From Armatimonadota bacterium (GTDB lineage: Bacteria; Sysuimicrobiota; Sysuimicrobiia; Sysuimicrobiales; Kaftiobacteriaceae), in assembly GCA_031459765.1 (NCBI GenBank), contig JAVKHY010000004.1:1-64000 (forward strand): DNA of 64,000 nucleotides, in the 5' to 3' direction. The translations under genes and the position numbers were made by a program. Of this stretch, positions 9,185-17,528 are shown one piece after another (position 1 is the stretch's first letter; each line of letters opens with the position of its first letter). Below the pieces are notes generated by a model. The model searched no databases. It was not told the origin of the DNA and saw only the letters and a list, made by a program, of their open reading frames with translations.

Positions 9185-10581
9185 TGGCGCGTATCGCGGT
9201 GGTGGGAGGAGGGATCGCCGGCCTCGCCGCCGCGTACGCGCTGCAGCACGGTCTGCAGGAGGGCCGCGCGGTCGGGGTGACGTTGATCGAAGCAGCGCCC
9301 CGTCTGGGCGGGAAGATCCTGACGGAGCGCGTCGGCGGTTTCCTCATCGAAGGTGGTCCCGATTCCTTCCTGACGCTGAAACCGCAGGCGGTGCAGTTCG
9401 CCCGCGCCCTGGGTCTCGGCGACCGGCTGGTCCCCACAGGGCGGCCCCGACACGTCTTCATCCTCCACCGGGGACGGCTGCACCCCCTGCCGGACGGACT
9501 GACCTCCCTCGTGCCCCGGCGGCTGGGTCCCTTCCTGCGCAGCGACCTCTTCTCGATCCGGGAGAAGGCGCGGTTCGCATGGGACCTCCTCGTCCCGCCG
9601 AACCGGAACGGGAGCGATGAGACGATCGGCGCCTTCGTCCGGCGCCGGCTGGGCCCGGCGGCGGTCGAGCGGCTGGCTGGTCCGCTGCTGGCCGGGATCC
9701 ATGCCGGCGACGTCGAGGCGTTGAGCCTGCGGGCCACCTTCCCCACGCTGGCCGAGGCGGAGATCCGGTACGGGAGTCTGACGCGGGCCGTGGTGGCCCG
9801 GCGGCGTTCCGTGACGGGCGTTGACGGCGAGGCGGCGATGTTCATGACGCTGGCCGGCGGGCTGCAGGAGCTGGTGGATCGCGTCGTGACGGCGCTGCAG
9901 GCCGTGGTCCTGCGGACGGGAACCCGTGCCCTCTCCCTGGAGCGGCGGGCCCGCGGCTACCGGGTCATCCTTGAGGGGGGAGAGGAGGTCGAGGCCGACG
10001 CGGTGATCCTGGCCACACCCGCCAACGTCGCCGCCGCCCTCCTCCGCGACGTCAACGAGGCCGCATCACGTCTGGCCGCGGACATCCCCTACGCGTCGAC
10101 GGCGGCGGTGGCGCTCGGATTCCGCCGTCCGGATGTCGCGCATCCGCTCGTCGGGCACGGCTACGTCGTCGCCTCGTCGGAAGCGATGCTGCACACCGCC
10201 TGCACCTGGGTGAGCTCGAAGTGGCCGGGTCGTGCGCCGCCCGATCACGTCCTGCTGCGCTGCTTCGTCGGACGCGCGGGGCGGTCGGCGGGATTGGAAC
10301 TCGCCGACGATGTGCTGGTCCGCAGGCTGCTGGCGGAACTCGCTCCGCTGCTGGGTCTGCGGGGAGATCCGGTGCTGGCACGCGTCTACCGGTGGCCCGC
10401 CTCGATGCCGCAATACACCGTGGGCCACCTCGAGCGCCTCCGTGCCCTGCGTGCGGCCCTGGCCGGGACGCCCGGGCTGTTCATGGCCGGGGGAGGATAC
10501 GAAGGGGTGGGGCTTCCGGACTGTATCCGCCAGGGACAGGAGGCCGCGGCGGCGGCGCTGGCCTCCGCCTCACCGCCGTGA
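9184..10581 (+). CDS. hemY: HemY-type oxygen-dependent proto/coproporphyrinogen oxidase
   Basis: This FAD protein removes six electrons from coproporphyrinogen III (or protoporphyrinogen IX) to give the porphyrin. The 465-residue product starts with the dinucleotide-binding VVGGGIAGLAAAYAL, then EAAPRLGGKI and EGGPDSFLTLKPQ, and ends with GNGYEG-like GGGYEGVGLPDCI, the second FAD contact of this family. No hemN or hemF is visible in the window, which is consistent with the coproporphyrin route. It overlaps both neighbours by one to four bases. Confidence 0.92.
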   Translation: MARIAVVGGGIAGLAAAYALQHGLQEGRAVGVTLIEAAPRLGGKILTERVGGFLIEGGPDSFLTLKPQAVQFARALGLGDRLVPTGRPRHVFILHRGRLHPLPDGLTSLVPRRLGPFLRSDLFSIREKARFAWDLLVPPNRNGSDETIGAFVRRRLGPAAVERLAGPLLAGIHAGDVEALSLRATFPTLAEAEIRYGSLTRAVVARRRSVTGVDGEAAMFMTLAGGLQELVDRVVTALQAVVLRTGTRALSLERRARGYRVILEGGEEVEADAVILATPANVAAALLRDVNEAASRLAADIPYASTAAVALGFRRPDVAHPLVGHGYVVASSEAMLHTACTWVSSKWPGRAPPDHVLLRCFVGRAGRSAGLELADDVLVRRLLAELAPLLGLRGDPVLARVYRWPASMPQYTVGHLERLRALRAALAGTPGLFMAGGGYEGVGLPDCIRQGQEAAAAALASASPP

Positions 10582-11294
10582 TGACATGGGTTCCGGCGGC
10601 CTCGTCCGCCGTGACGGTGGTCTTTGCCGCGCTGGTGCTGCGGCGGTACGCCGTCCGCCGCGAGCCCCACCTCCTGCTCTGGGGGATCGGCCTGAGTTTC
10701 TTCGGCCTGGCCACCGTCGCCGAAACGTACTCCGCAGTCGCCTGGCACCCCGTCGCCTTCCGCCTGTGGTATCTCGGGGGGGCGGTGCTGAGCGCAGCAT
10801 GGATCGGGCAGGGAACGGTGCATCTGCTGGCCGGGCCCCGCCGGCGGCCGCTCGCCTCCGCCCTGACCGGGCTGCTCGCCGCGGCGAGCCTGGTCGCCTC
10901 GGGGCTGGTCTTCACGGTCCCGCTCGACGCGTCGGCGTTCGACCCACGGCGGCCTCTGGGCGTCCAGTACCGCGCCGTCCTCCCGCCGCGCGCCCCGGTA
11001 CGCCGCATCACACCGGCCTTCAACATCTACGGCACCGCGGCGCTGGTCGGCGGCGCCCTGTACTCGGCCTGGTTATTTCGGCGTCGCGCCCTTGCCCCGC
11101 ACCGTGTCCTGGGCAACCTCCTCATCGCCCTGGGCGCTCTGACCATCGCCCTCGCCGGGACCCTGGTCCGCTTCGGCCTGGGAGGCGTCCTGGCCCTGGG
11201 TGAACTCCTCGCCGCCGCGCTGATGTGCGCCGGCTTCCTCCTGGCCGCGGGTCCCGCGGCGGGAAGGATATCCGCCTCCCCTGCGCGGCGATGA
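10581..11294 (+). CDS. polytopic membrane protein of unknown function
   Basis: I do not recognise this 237-residue protein. It is almost entirely hydrophobic with about seven membrane segments separated by short basic loops (LRRYAVRREPH, GPRRRPLAS, LFRRRALAPHR) and one longer extracytoplasmic loop around residues 110-140. There are no obvious catalytic motifs, and the few histidines and tryptophans do not form a recognised heme site. Overlaps at both ends place it in the heme operon, so a membrane role in heme handling or signalling is possible but not shown. GTG 10578 is an alternative start. Confidence 0.7.
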   Translation: MTWVPAASSAVTVVFAALVLRRYAVRREPHLLLWGIGLSFFGLATVAETYSAVAWHPVAFRLWYLGGAVLSAAWIGQGTVHLLAGPRRRPLASALTGLLAAASLVASGLVFTVPLDASAFDPRRPLGVQYRAVLPPRAPVRRITPAFNIYGTAALVGGALYSAWLFRRRALAPHRVLGNLLIALGALTIALAGTLVRFGLGGVLALGELLAAALMCAGFLLAAGPAAGRISASPARR

Positions 11295-11917
11295 CTGCGC
11301 GGCCGAGGCGGCAGGGACCGGAATGGATGACTCTGGGAGAGGCCAGCGCCTTTCTGGGCGTGGACGCCTCCACGCTCCGGGCGTGGGCCGACGCCGGACG
11401 CGTCCCGGCCTACCGGACTCCGGGCGGGCACCGCCGGTTCGACCGGGCCGCCCTGGAGGCGTTCTTGGAGCGCAGCCGACGCGAGCCCGAGCGCAAACTG
11501 GCCGAACTCATCGGACCCCACGCCGCCTACCTGATTCCCGACGCCGTGGAGCAGATCCGCCGGCAGCGCTGGTATCGTCTCCTCGACGACACCACGGCCC
11601 GACAGATCGGCGGTATCTGTCACGGGCTGATGGATGCCCTGGCCGGCTATCTGGCCGGCGGCGCGCGGCAGCGCGAGGCCCTGCACGCCGGCGAGGAAGC
11701 GGGGGCGGCGCTGGGCCGGGCCGTGGCGTCCCTGGGCCTGGACGCGGCCGAGGCCACCGAGGCCTACCTGTTCTTCAAAGGGATCATCGGCGACGCGGTG
11801 ACCCGGCGCCTGCCCCTGTCGCCCGACGGCAAGGTCCGCTCCCTGCGGCGCATCGACGCCTTCCTCAGCCGCGTCCTGCTCCGCATGATGACGGCCTTCG
11901 CCGCCGCGAAGGAGTAG
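11291..11917 (+). CDS. MerR/excisionase-like helix-turn-helix regulator with unknown C-terminal domain
   Basis: The 208-residue protein has an N-terminal DNA-binding domain (MTLGEASAFLGVDASTLRAWADAG then VPAYRTPGGHRRF) of the type found in MerR N-termini, BldC and excisionases. The rest, about 130 residues, is helical and alanine-rich (RQRWYRLLDD, GLMDALAGYL, EATEAYLFFKG) and could be a sensor or dimerisation domain; I cannot assign it. It ends the heme operon and overlaps the membrane protein by 4 nt, so it may regulate heme or respiration genes. ATG 11324 would remove eleven residues without loss of the HTH. Confidence 0.72.
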   Translation: MTARPRRQGPEWMTLGEASAFLGVDASTLRAWADAGRVPAYRTPGGHRRFDRAALEAFLERSRREPERKLAELIGPHAAYLIPDAVEQIRRQRWYRLLDDTTARQIGGICHGLMDALAGYLAGGARQREALHAGEEAGAALGRAVASLGLDAAEATEAYLFFKGIIGDAVTRRLPLSPDGKVRSLRRIDAFLSRVLLRMMTAFAAAKE

Positions 11918-11963
11918 GGCCGGAATAGGGCGATCCCTCTTATCCGTCCCCTAGGCTAGCGGC

Positions 11964-11969
11964 TATACT
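11964..11969 (+). promoter_or_regulatory. strong -10 element upstream of the glycosyltransferase
   Basis: TATACT (11964-11969) differs from TATAAT at one position. The best -35 is the weak TTATCC at 11940-11945 (18-nt spacer). Transcription would begin near 11976, giving a leader of only about a dozen bases before ATG 11988 and excluding GTG 11970 as the start. Confidence 0.4.
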
Positions 11970-11987
11970 GTGGGGGTGGCCGCCGCA

Positions 11988-12719
11988 ATGCAGGCGCTGA
12001 TCGTCATTCCCGTGTTCAACGAAGAGCGGTCGCTCGATGCCGTGCTGGACCAGGTGCGCCGGGTCGCGCCGGCCGCCGAGATCCTCGTCGTTGACGACGG
12101 CTCCACCGACCGCTCTCCGGAGATCCTGCGCGCGCGGACCGACCTCCGCGTCGTCCGCCACCCCCGCAACCTCGGGTACGGCCGGTCGCTGATCACCGGA
12201 TTTGCCGAGGCCGTGGCCGGAGGATACGACGTGGCGGTGACCCTGGACTGCGACGAGCAGCACGAGCCCGCGCGCATCCCCGACTTTCTGGCCGCCGTGC
12301 GCGACGCCGACATCGTCTCCGGCAGCCGCTACCTCGATCCGACGGTCCCCGGCGATCCGCCTCCGCCGGATCGGGCGCAGCTGAACCGCGAGTTCACGGC
12401 GCACATCCGGGCGATCACCGGGTACGCCATCACCGACGCGTGGTGCGGGTTCAAGGCCTATCGGGTCGAGGCGCTGCGCCGGTTCCAGCTCACGGAGTCC
12501 AGTTACGGCCTCCCCCTGCAGGTGTGGGTGCAGGCCGCCTACCATCGGCTGACCGTGCGGGAGATCCCGGTGGCCCGAATCTACAAGAATCCCGAGCGCC
12601 GGTTCTGGGGCGGGCTCGACGATCCGCCCACGCGGCGCGCCTACTATCTCCGCGTCCTCGAGGCGGAGGTGGCCCGATGGCTGCCGGACCGGCTGGGTCT
12701 GCTGCGGGTGGCGCGATGA
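11988..12719 (+). CDS. family 2 glycosyltransferase (polyprenol-phosphate-sugar-synthase-like)
   Basis: The 243-residue protein has a GT-A fold opening (VIVIP-like LIVIPVFNEERSLDAVL), the DDGSTDRSPE nucleotide-binding stretch, LGYGRSLITGF, and the DCDEQHEP metal-binding acidic cluster. These are hallmarks of GT2 enzymes such as dolichyl/undecaprenyl-phosphate sugar synthases. There is no C-terminal membrane domain, so it is probably a cytoplasmic or peripheral enzyme. It overlaps the deacetylase gene by 4 nt. It is not a BshA homologue (that family is GT4), so it does not supply the first bacillithiol enzyme. Confidence 0.82.
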   Translation: MQALIVIPVFNEERSLDAVLDQVRRVAPAAEILVVDDGSTDRSPEILRARTDLRVVRHPRNLGYGRSLITGFAEAVAGGYDVAVTLDCDEQHEPARIPDFLAAVRDADIVSGSRYLDPTVPGDPPPPDRAQLNREFTAHIRAITGYAITDAWCGFKAYRVEALRRFQLTESSYGLPLQVWVQAAYHRLTVREIPVARIYKNPERRFWGGLDDPPTRRAYYLRVLEAEVARWLPDRLGLLRVAR

Positions 12720-13393
12720 GAATCCTGGCCGTGGGGCCGCATCCGGACGACGTCGAGATCGGGATGGGCGGGACGGTGCTGGTCCTGCGCGCCGCCGGCC
12801 ATGAGGTCGTGCTCTGCGATCTCACCAACGGCGAACCGACGCCGATCGGCACGCCCGAGCGGCGGGCGCGGGAAGCGGCGGAGGCGGCGGGGATATTGGG
12901 GGTGCGGCGGATCACGCTGGAGATGCCCAACCGGACGCTGGCGGACACCGTGGAGAACCGGCAGGCGCTGGCCGAGGTGATCCGATCGGTGCGTCCGGAG
13001 ATCCTGTTCATTCCCTACTGGGAAGATGCGCACCCGGACCACGTCGCCGCGGCCGCCCTGGGCGAAGCGGCCAGGTTCTACGCCAAGCTGACCAAAGTGT
13101 CCATCCCCCACGCCCCCTGGTATCCCCGGCGCGTCGTGCACTTCCTCTGCAGCCACTACGCACTTTCCGTCCGTCCGACCTTCGTCGTGGACATCAGCGG
13201 GCAGATCGACACCAAGCTCCGCGCCGTGGCGGCCTACGCCTCACAGTTCGGTCCGGAGCGGGGCAACGAAGGGTTTTTCGAGGAGCTCCGCGCCGTCGGG
13301 CGTTACTACGGGGCGCTCATCCACCGCGCCTACGGCGAGCCCTTCGTCATGCGCGAGGTGCCGGGGCTGCTGGGGCTGGACCAGTTCGTCTGA
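12716..13393 (+). CDS. bshB1: LmbE/PIG-L family N-acetylglucosaminyl deacetylase, BshB1-like
   Basis: This family removes the acetyl group from N-acetylglucosamine conjugates. BshB1 acts on GlcNAc-malate during bacillithiol synthesis. The 225-residue sequence shows the zinc-binding GPHPDDVEIGMGGT, the EDAHPDH motif that supplies the third zinc ligand, and the BshB1-like N-terminus and length. The partner gene immediately downstream is BshC-like, which supports a bacillithiol-type thiol pathway. No bshA is in the window, so the pathway assignment is an inference. Confidence 0.8.
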   Translation: MRILAVGPHPDDVEIGMGGTVLVLRAAGHEVVLCDLTNGEPTPIGTPERRAREAAEAAGILGVRRITLEMPNRTLADTVENRQALAEVIRSVRPEILFIPYWEDAHPDHVAAAALGEAARFYAKLTKVSIPHAPWYPRRVVHFLCSHYALSVRPTFVVDISGQIDTKLRAVAAYASQFGPERGNEGFFEELRAVGRYYGALIHRAYGEPFVMREVPGLLGLDQFV

Positions 13394-13396
13394 AGG

Positions 13397-14956
13397 ATGC
13401 GCACCGCCTCCGCGACCGTGTCCTTCGAGATCCCGGCGCGTTCCGGCGAGGTACTGTGCGTCCCGCCGGCGTCCCAGCTCCTCGTCGTGGCCGAGGCCAA
13501 CCGGCGGGCCCTGCAGGCGGCGTCCACGCCGGTGGGCGGGGTGAGTGTGGGGAACATCCGCGCCGAGATGCGGCGGGCCGTCCTGGCCGCCACCTCCGCC
13601 TACGGCGAAGAGCTGCGCCTCCCGCCGCTCTCCGAGGCCGACCCCCGGCCGCTGGTGGGCACCGGACACCAGCCGGTCCTGTTCCATCCCGGTATCTGGG
13701 TCAAGCAGCTCCTCGGTGCCCGTCTGGCGTCGGCGGCGGCGGTGGTGAACATGGCCGTCGATTGCGACGCCGCCGCGGAGGTCGGCGCCGATGCGCCGCA
13801 CCTCGACGGCGGGCTGCGCATTGTGCGCGAGACGCTGCGCCGTACGGACCCCGAGGTCCCCTACGAGGCCACCGCCGCGCCGGATCCCGGGGAGTGGGCG
13901 GCGTTCCTCGAGCGCCTGGACGCCCACCTGCGGACGTTGCCCCACCGCCTGACGCGGGAGACCTTCGCGGAGTTCCGCGCGCGGACGGCCGACCTCCAGG
14001 CCCGCGAGATCGGTTCATTCCTGACCCTGGCACGGCGCCGGCATGAGGGCGAGGCGGCGTATGCCGAACTCCCGGTCTCGCGCCTCAGCGACCTGCGGGG
14101 GTTCCGGCTGTTCGTCCTCCACCTGATCACCGAGGCCGAGCGCTTCTCGGCGGTCTTCAACGCACGCCTGGCGGCCTACCGTGAACTCAACAACATCCGG
14201 ACCGCGGGGCAACCCTTTCCCGGTCTCGGTCGCGACGGCCCGCGCTTCGAGGTGCCCTTCTGGATCATCCACCGCGGTTGCCGCCGGCGGATGTATGTCG
14301 ACCGGTTCGGCGGCGCGTATCGACTGTGGGCCGAGGCGCAGCAGGTGGCCGCCATCGCCGGGCGCGACCCCGACGAACTGGCCGGCCTGGCCGTCCGGCC
14401 ACGAGCCCTCACCCTGACCCTGTTCACCCGGCTGTGCGTGGTGGACCTGTTCATCCACGGGGTAGGCGGAGGGCGGTACGATCGGATGACCGACGAGGTG
14501 ATCCGGGAATTCTTCGGCCTCGAGCCTCCCCGGTACGCCGTGGTCAGCGCCACGCTGCACCTCCCGCTCGGCGAGTTGGATCCGGATCTGGAACGGGCCG
14601 TCCTGCAGCGCCGGCACCTGGAGTTGCTCCACAATCCCGAGCGCGCGCTGGGCGACCCGACCGAGGAGCAGCGGCGGTGGATCGAGGAGAAGTGGCAGTG
14701 GATTCGGCGGCTGGACGAGGGGCATCTGACGCGGCGGGAGCGCCGGGAGGCCACCCGGCGGATCCGGACGATCAACCAGCATCTCGGCCGCGCGTTGGCC
14801 GAAGAGCGGCGGCGGATCGAGGAGCGGCTGGCGGCGCTCGCCGGTGTCGGCCGGGCCTTCGCCGCCGCCACCTACCGGGGTTACCCGTTCTGCTTCTTTC
14901 CCCGCCCGGAGGTCGAGGCGCTGGTGGACCGCATGTTTGCGGAGCCGCAGGCGTGA
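13397..14956 (+). CDS. BshC-like protein (putative thiol-cofactor cysteine ligase)
   Basis: The 519-residue protein contains GTGHQPVLFHPG near residue 90 followed by VNMAVDCDAAAEVGA, resembling the TGQQPGLLGGP and EDHDFEEV blocks of BshC, which adds cysteine to GlcN-malate. Later it has LFIHGVGGGRYDRMTDEVI and a long basic coiled-coil-like stretch (EEKWQWIRRLDEGHLTRR region), then RGYPFCFFPRPE at the end. Overall similarity to classical BshC looks low, and I recall similar proteins annotated only as hypothetical. It lies 3 nt after the deacetylase and overlaps ccmA by 4 nt. Confidence 0.55.
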   Translation: MRTASATVSFEIPARSGEVLCVPPASQLLVVAEANRRALQAASTPVGGVSVGNIRAEMRRAVLAATSAYGEELRLPPLSEADPRPLVGTGHQPVLFHPGIWVKQLLGARLASAAAVVNMAVDCDAAAEVGADAPHLDGGLRIVRETLRRTDPEVPYEATAAPDPGEWAAFLERLDAHLRTLPHRLTRETFAEFRARTADLQAREIGSFLTLARRRHEGEAAYAELPVSRLSDLRGFRLFVLHLITEAERFSAVFNARLAAYRELNNIRTAGQPFPGLGRDGPRFEVPFWIIHRGCRRRMYVDRFGGAYRLWAEAQQVAAIAGRDPDELAGLAVRPRALTLTLFTRLCVVDLFIHGVGGGRYDRMTDEVIREFFGLEPPRYAVVSATLHLPLGELDPDLERAVLQRRHLELLHNPERALGDPTEEQRRWIEEKWQWIRRLDEGHLTRRERREATRRIRTINQHLGRALAEERRRIEERLAALAGVGRAFAAATYRGYPFCFFPRPEVEALVDRMFAEPQA

Positions 14957-15666
14957 GGTCACAGGCGCCCTCCGGCGGCAGCGGTGTTCTGCTGGAGGTC
15001 CGTGCGGTCTCCAAGTCCTACGGGCGGAGGCGGGCCCTGAGCGGGGTGTCGCTGACTGCAGGGGTCGGGCGGGTCGTGGCGGTGCTGGGGCCGAACGGCG
15101 CCGGAAAGAGCACCCTGCTGCGGATCGCGGCCGGCATCACCCGGCCCGATGCAGGCGAGGTCCGGGTGGGAGGGCATCCGGCGGACGACGCCGGGGTGCG
15201 GCGCCGGATCGGCTTCGCCGGCCACCAGTCCCTCCTTTACGGGGCCCTCACCGTGGAGGAGAACCTCCGCTTCTATGCGCGGCTCTACCGTCTCGATCCA
15301 GACCACATCGAGGAGGGACTGACCCGCTTCGGCCTGCTCCCGCACCGTCGGCGGCCGGTCCACGAGCTCTCCCGGGGACTCGTCCAGCGCGCCAGCCTGG
15401 CCCGCGCCCTCCTGCACCACCCGCCGGTCCTGGTGTTGGACGAGCCCTTCACCGGCCTGGACGCCGACGGCGCGGCGGTGCTGCAGGGAGTGATCACCGA
15501 TCTCCGGGCCCGGGGCGGGGCGGTCCTGCTGGCCACCCACGCCTGGGCGGAGGCCCGCGACCTGGCGGACGAGGCGGTGGTCCTGGTGGGCGGACGGCTG
15601 GCGCTGGCTGATGAGGCGGAGGCGGTGGACGCCGGACGCCTCGCCGCCGTCTACGGCCTGTCATGA
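14953..15666 (+). CDS. ccmA: heme exporter ATP-binding protein CcmA
   Basis: CcmA is the ATPase of the CcmABCD complex that releases holo-CcmE during System I cytochrome c maturation. The 237-residue ABC protein has Walker A GPNGAGKST, Q-loop GHQSLLYG, a variant signature LSRGLVQR in place of LSGGQ, and Walker B VLVLDEPFTGLD. GTG 14953 overlaps the previous stop, and the end overlaps ccmB by 4 nt. The assignment depends on the following ccmB-F genes. Confidence 0.9.
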   Translation: MRSQAPSGGSGVLLEVRAVSKSYGRRRALSGVSLTAGVGRVVAVLGPNGAGKSTLLRIAAGITRPDAGEVRVGGHPADDAGVRRRIGFAGHQSLLYGALTVEENLRFYARLYRLDPDHIEEGLTRFGLLPHRRRPVHELSRGLVQRASLARALLHHPPVLVLDEPFTGLDADGAAVLQGVITDLRARGGAVLLATHAWAEARDLADEAVVLVGGRLALADEAEAVDAGRLAAVYGLS

Positions 15667-16310
15667 ACGGGTTCTGGGCGGTCTTCCGGAAGGATCTCCT
15701 CATCGAGTGGCGCGCCCGGGACCTGCTGCCCCCGATGGTCGTGCTGGCGCTTTTGCTGCTGGCCGTCACGGGCGCGGCGGGGGCCGGAGCCCGGAGCGCG
15801 CCGGCGATGCTGTGGGTCACCGTGGCCGTCGCGGCCGCGTTCGGCCTGCTGCGCAGTTTTCAGCAGGAGACCGAACGGGACCAGCTGCACGGATTGCGGC
15901 TGGCGGGGGTGGATCCTGCGGCGCTCTACCTGGCGAAGGCGGCGGCGAACTTCGTTCTCGTGGGCACCGTGGAGATCATCGCCCTGGCCGCCGTCGTGGT
16001 CTTCTTCGACGTCTCGATCCCCCCGCGACCGGCGCTCCCGGCGGTGCTGGTGCTCGGCACCGCTTCCCTGGTGACCAGCGGCACGTTGCTGGGAGCGCTG
16101 CTGGCCGCGGCACGGGCACGGGAGGCGCTACTCCCCCTCCTGCTGCTCCCGCTGACGACCCCGGCCGTCGCCGCCGCCGCAGGCGCCACGGCCCGTCTGC
16201 TGTCGCCGGCGGGCGGGTCGGTGGTCGGGGAGATCCGGCTGCTGCTGGCGTTCACCGTGCTGTTCCTCGCGATCGCCGTGCTGCTTTTCGAGCACATCAT
16301 CGAGGAGTGA
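15663..16310 (+). CDS. ccmB: heme exporter membrane protein CcmB
   Basis: This 215-residue membrane protein has the CcmB opening FRKDLLIEWRARD, then about six hydrophobic segments, FSFQQETERDQ-like SFQQETERDQLHGL in the first cytoplasmic loop, and a C-terminal FEHIIEE tail. It partners CcmA. Start and stop both overlap neighbouring genes by 4 nt. Confidence 0.9.
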   Translation: MNGFWAVFRKDLLIEWRARDLLPPMVVLALLLLAVTGAAGAGARSAPAMLWVTVAVAAAFGLLRSFQQETERDQLHGLRLAGVDPAALYLAKAAANFVLVGTVEIIALAAVVVFFDVSIPPRPALPAVLVLGTASLVTSGTLLGALLAAARAREALLPLLLLPLTTPAVAAAAGATARLLSPAGGSVVGEIRLLLAFTVLFLAIAVLLFEHIIEE

Positions 16311-17032
16311 AGGCGGCGAACCGCTCTCGGGTCGCGGAGGTAGAAGGCTCCTCTTCGCCTGCGGCGAAGGGAGTCAGTCGGGGGTTGGGTATGGTGTTGC
16401 TGGTGTTGGCTGCCGTCGCCGTCCCCGTCGGCATTGTCCTCGCCTTGTTCGTCGCGCCGGTGGAGGCGGTCCAGGGCGAGCCGTACCGCATTCTCTACGT
16501 CCACGTGCCGAGCGTGACCGCCGCCTACCTGGCCTTCACCGTGACCTTCGTGGCCAGCGTCGTCTACCTCCTCACCCGGCGGATCCGCGTGGACCGTCTG
16601 GCCGCGGTCTCGGCCGAGATCGGCCAGGTCTTCCTGACCATCGTGCTCCTCACCGGCCCGATCTGGGGGAAGCCGGTGTGGGGGGTGTGGTGGACCTGGG
16701 ACGCCCGGCTTACCACCGCGCTGGTCCTGTGGTTCATCTTCGCGGGGTACCTGATGCTGCGGGCCTGGGCGGGACCGCAGGGAGCGCGGGCTGCGGCCGT
16801 GGTGGCGATCGCCGGGTTCCTGGACATCCCCTTGATCCACTGGTCGGCGGTGCTGCTGCGCACGTTGCATCCGCCGCCCACGGTCTTCCGTCCGGAGGGG
16901 CCCGCGCTGCCGCCTTCGATGCTCGTCATCCTGTCGGTCAACACCGCGGCCTTCCTGCTGGCGTATTTCGCGTTTCTGACGGTGCGGATGCGGCAGGAGG
17001 CCCTGCGCGACCTGCAGGAGGCGGCGCCGTGA
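16307..17032 (+). CDS. ccmC: CcmC, heme delivery to CcmE
   Basis: CcmC carries a tryptophan-rich periplasmic loop that presents heme to CcmE. The 241-residue protein has YRILYVHVPS with its conserved histidine, the WWTWDARLTT signature (GVWWTWD), and LIHWSAVLLRTLHPPPT with the second conserved histidine, within six membrane helices. GTG 16307 gives GTGA coupling to ccmB and a 28-residue cytoplasmic N-tail. ATG 16391 is an alternative, and a hairpin with 7-bp stem at 16353-16369 lies between the two candidates, so the start is uncertain. Confidence 0.9.
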   Translation: MKAANRSRVAEVEGSSSPAAKGVSRGLGMVLLVLAAVAVPVGIVLALFVAPVEAVQGEPYRILYVHVPSVTAAYLAFTVTFVASVVYLLTRRIRVDRLAAVSAEIGQVFLTIVLLTGPIWGKPVWGVWWTWDARLTTALVLWFIFAGYLMLRAWAGPQGARAAAVVAIAGFLDIPLIHWSAVLLRTLHPPPTVFRPEGPALPPSMLVILSVNTAAFLLAYFAFLTVRMRQEALRDLQEAAP

Positions 17033-17145
17033 TCTACGTCGCCGCCGCGTACCTGGTCACCCTGGCCGTGCTCGCCCTGTATGCGGGCTCGATCTGGCTG
17101 CGCCAGCGCCAGCTCAATCGCTCCGCGCCCGGAGGCTTCCGGTGA
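17029..17145 (+). CDS. ccmD: CcmD-like small membrane protein
   Basis: A 38-residue peptide with one N-terminal membrane helix (VAAAYLVTLAVLALYAGSIW) and a basic tail (LRQRQLNR), the classic CcmD pattern. CcmD helps the ABC complex release heme-loaded CcmE. It starts at GTG 17029 overlapping the ccmC stop and overlaps ccmE by 4 nt. Recognition rests on size, topology and position between ccmC and ccmE. Confidence 0.8.
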   Translation: MIYVAAAYLVTLAVLALYAGSIWLRQRQLNRSAPGGFR

Positions 17146-17528
17146 CGGCATCCCGCAGACTGGTGGCAGGCCTGGCCCTCATCGTCCTGGCCATTGCCGT
17201 CGTAGCCTACAGCGGGATCCGTTCGGCCGCGGTCTACTACCTGACGCCCACGGAGTTTGCCGGCCGTCCCGATCTCCGCCACGCGCAGGTCCGCCTGGCC
17301 GGGCGCGTCGAGTTGGGCAGCGTGCGCCGCCGGGACGGGCGGATTGAGGCCTTCACCATCGGCGACGGGGCCACGACGATCGAGGTGCGCTACGACGGCC
17401 CGCTGCCCGATCTCTTCGCCGAGGGGCGCGAGGTCCTGGTCGAAGGTCGGCTGGACGGGACCGTGCTGGCGGCAAGCCGGGTGATGACCACCCACCCCAC
17501 CGAGTACCGGGAAGCGCCCCCGCGGTGA
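17142..17528 (+). CDS. ccmE: heme chaperone CcmE
   Basis: CcmE carries heme covalently from CcmC to the CcmF ligase on the periplasmic side. The 128-residue protein has one N-terminal membrane anchor (GLALIVLAIAVVAYSGI), then a beta-barrel with VRLAGRVELGSV and VRYDGPLPDLF. The heme attachment motif HPTEY is near the C-terminus (His118, Tyr122), so this is the standard His-type CcmE rather than the CXXXY variant of some archaea and Gram-positives. GTG start within the ccmD stop. Confidence 0.9.
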   Translation: MTASRRLVAGLALIVLAIAVVAYSGIRSAAVYYLTPTEFAGRPDLRHAQVRLAGRVELGSVRRRDGRIEAFTIGDGATTIEVRYDGPLPDLFAEGREVLVEGRLDGTVLAASRVMTTHPTEYREAPPR

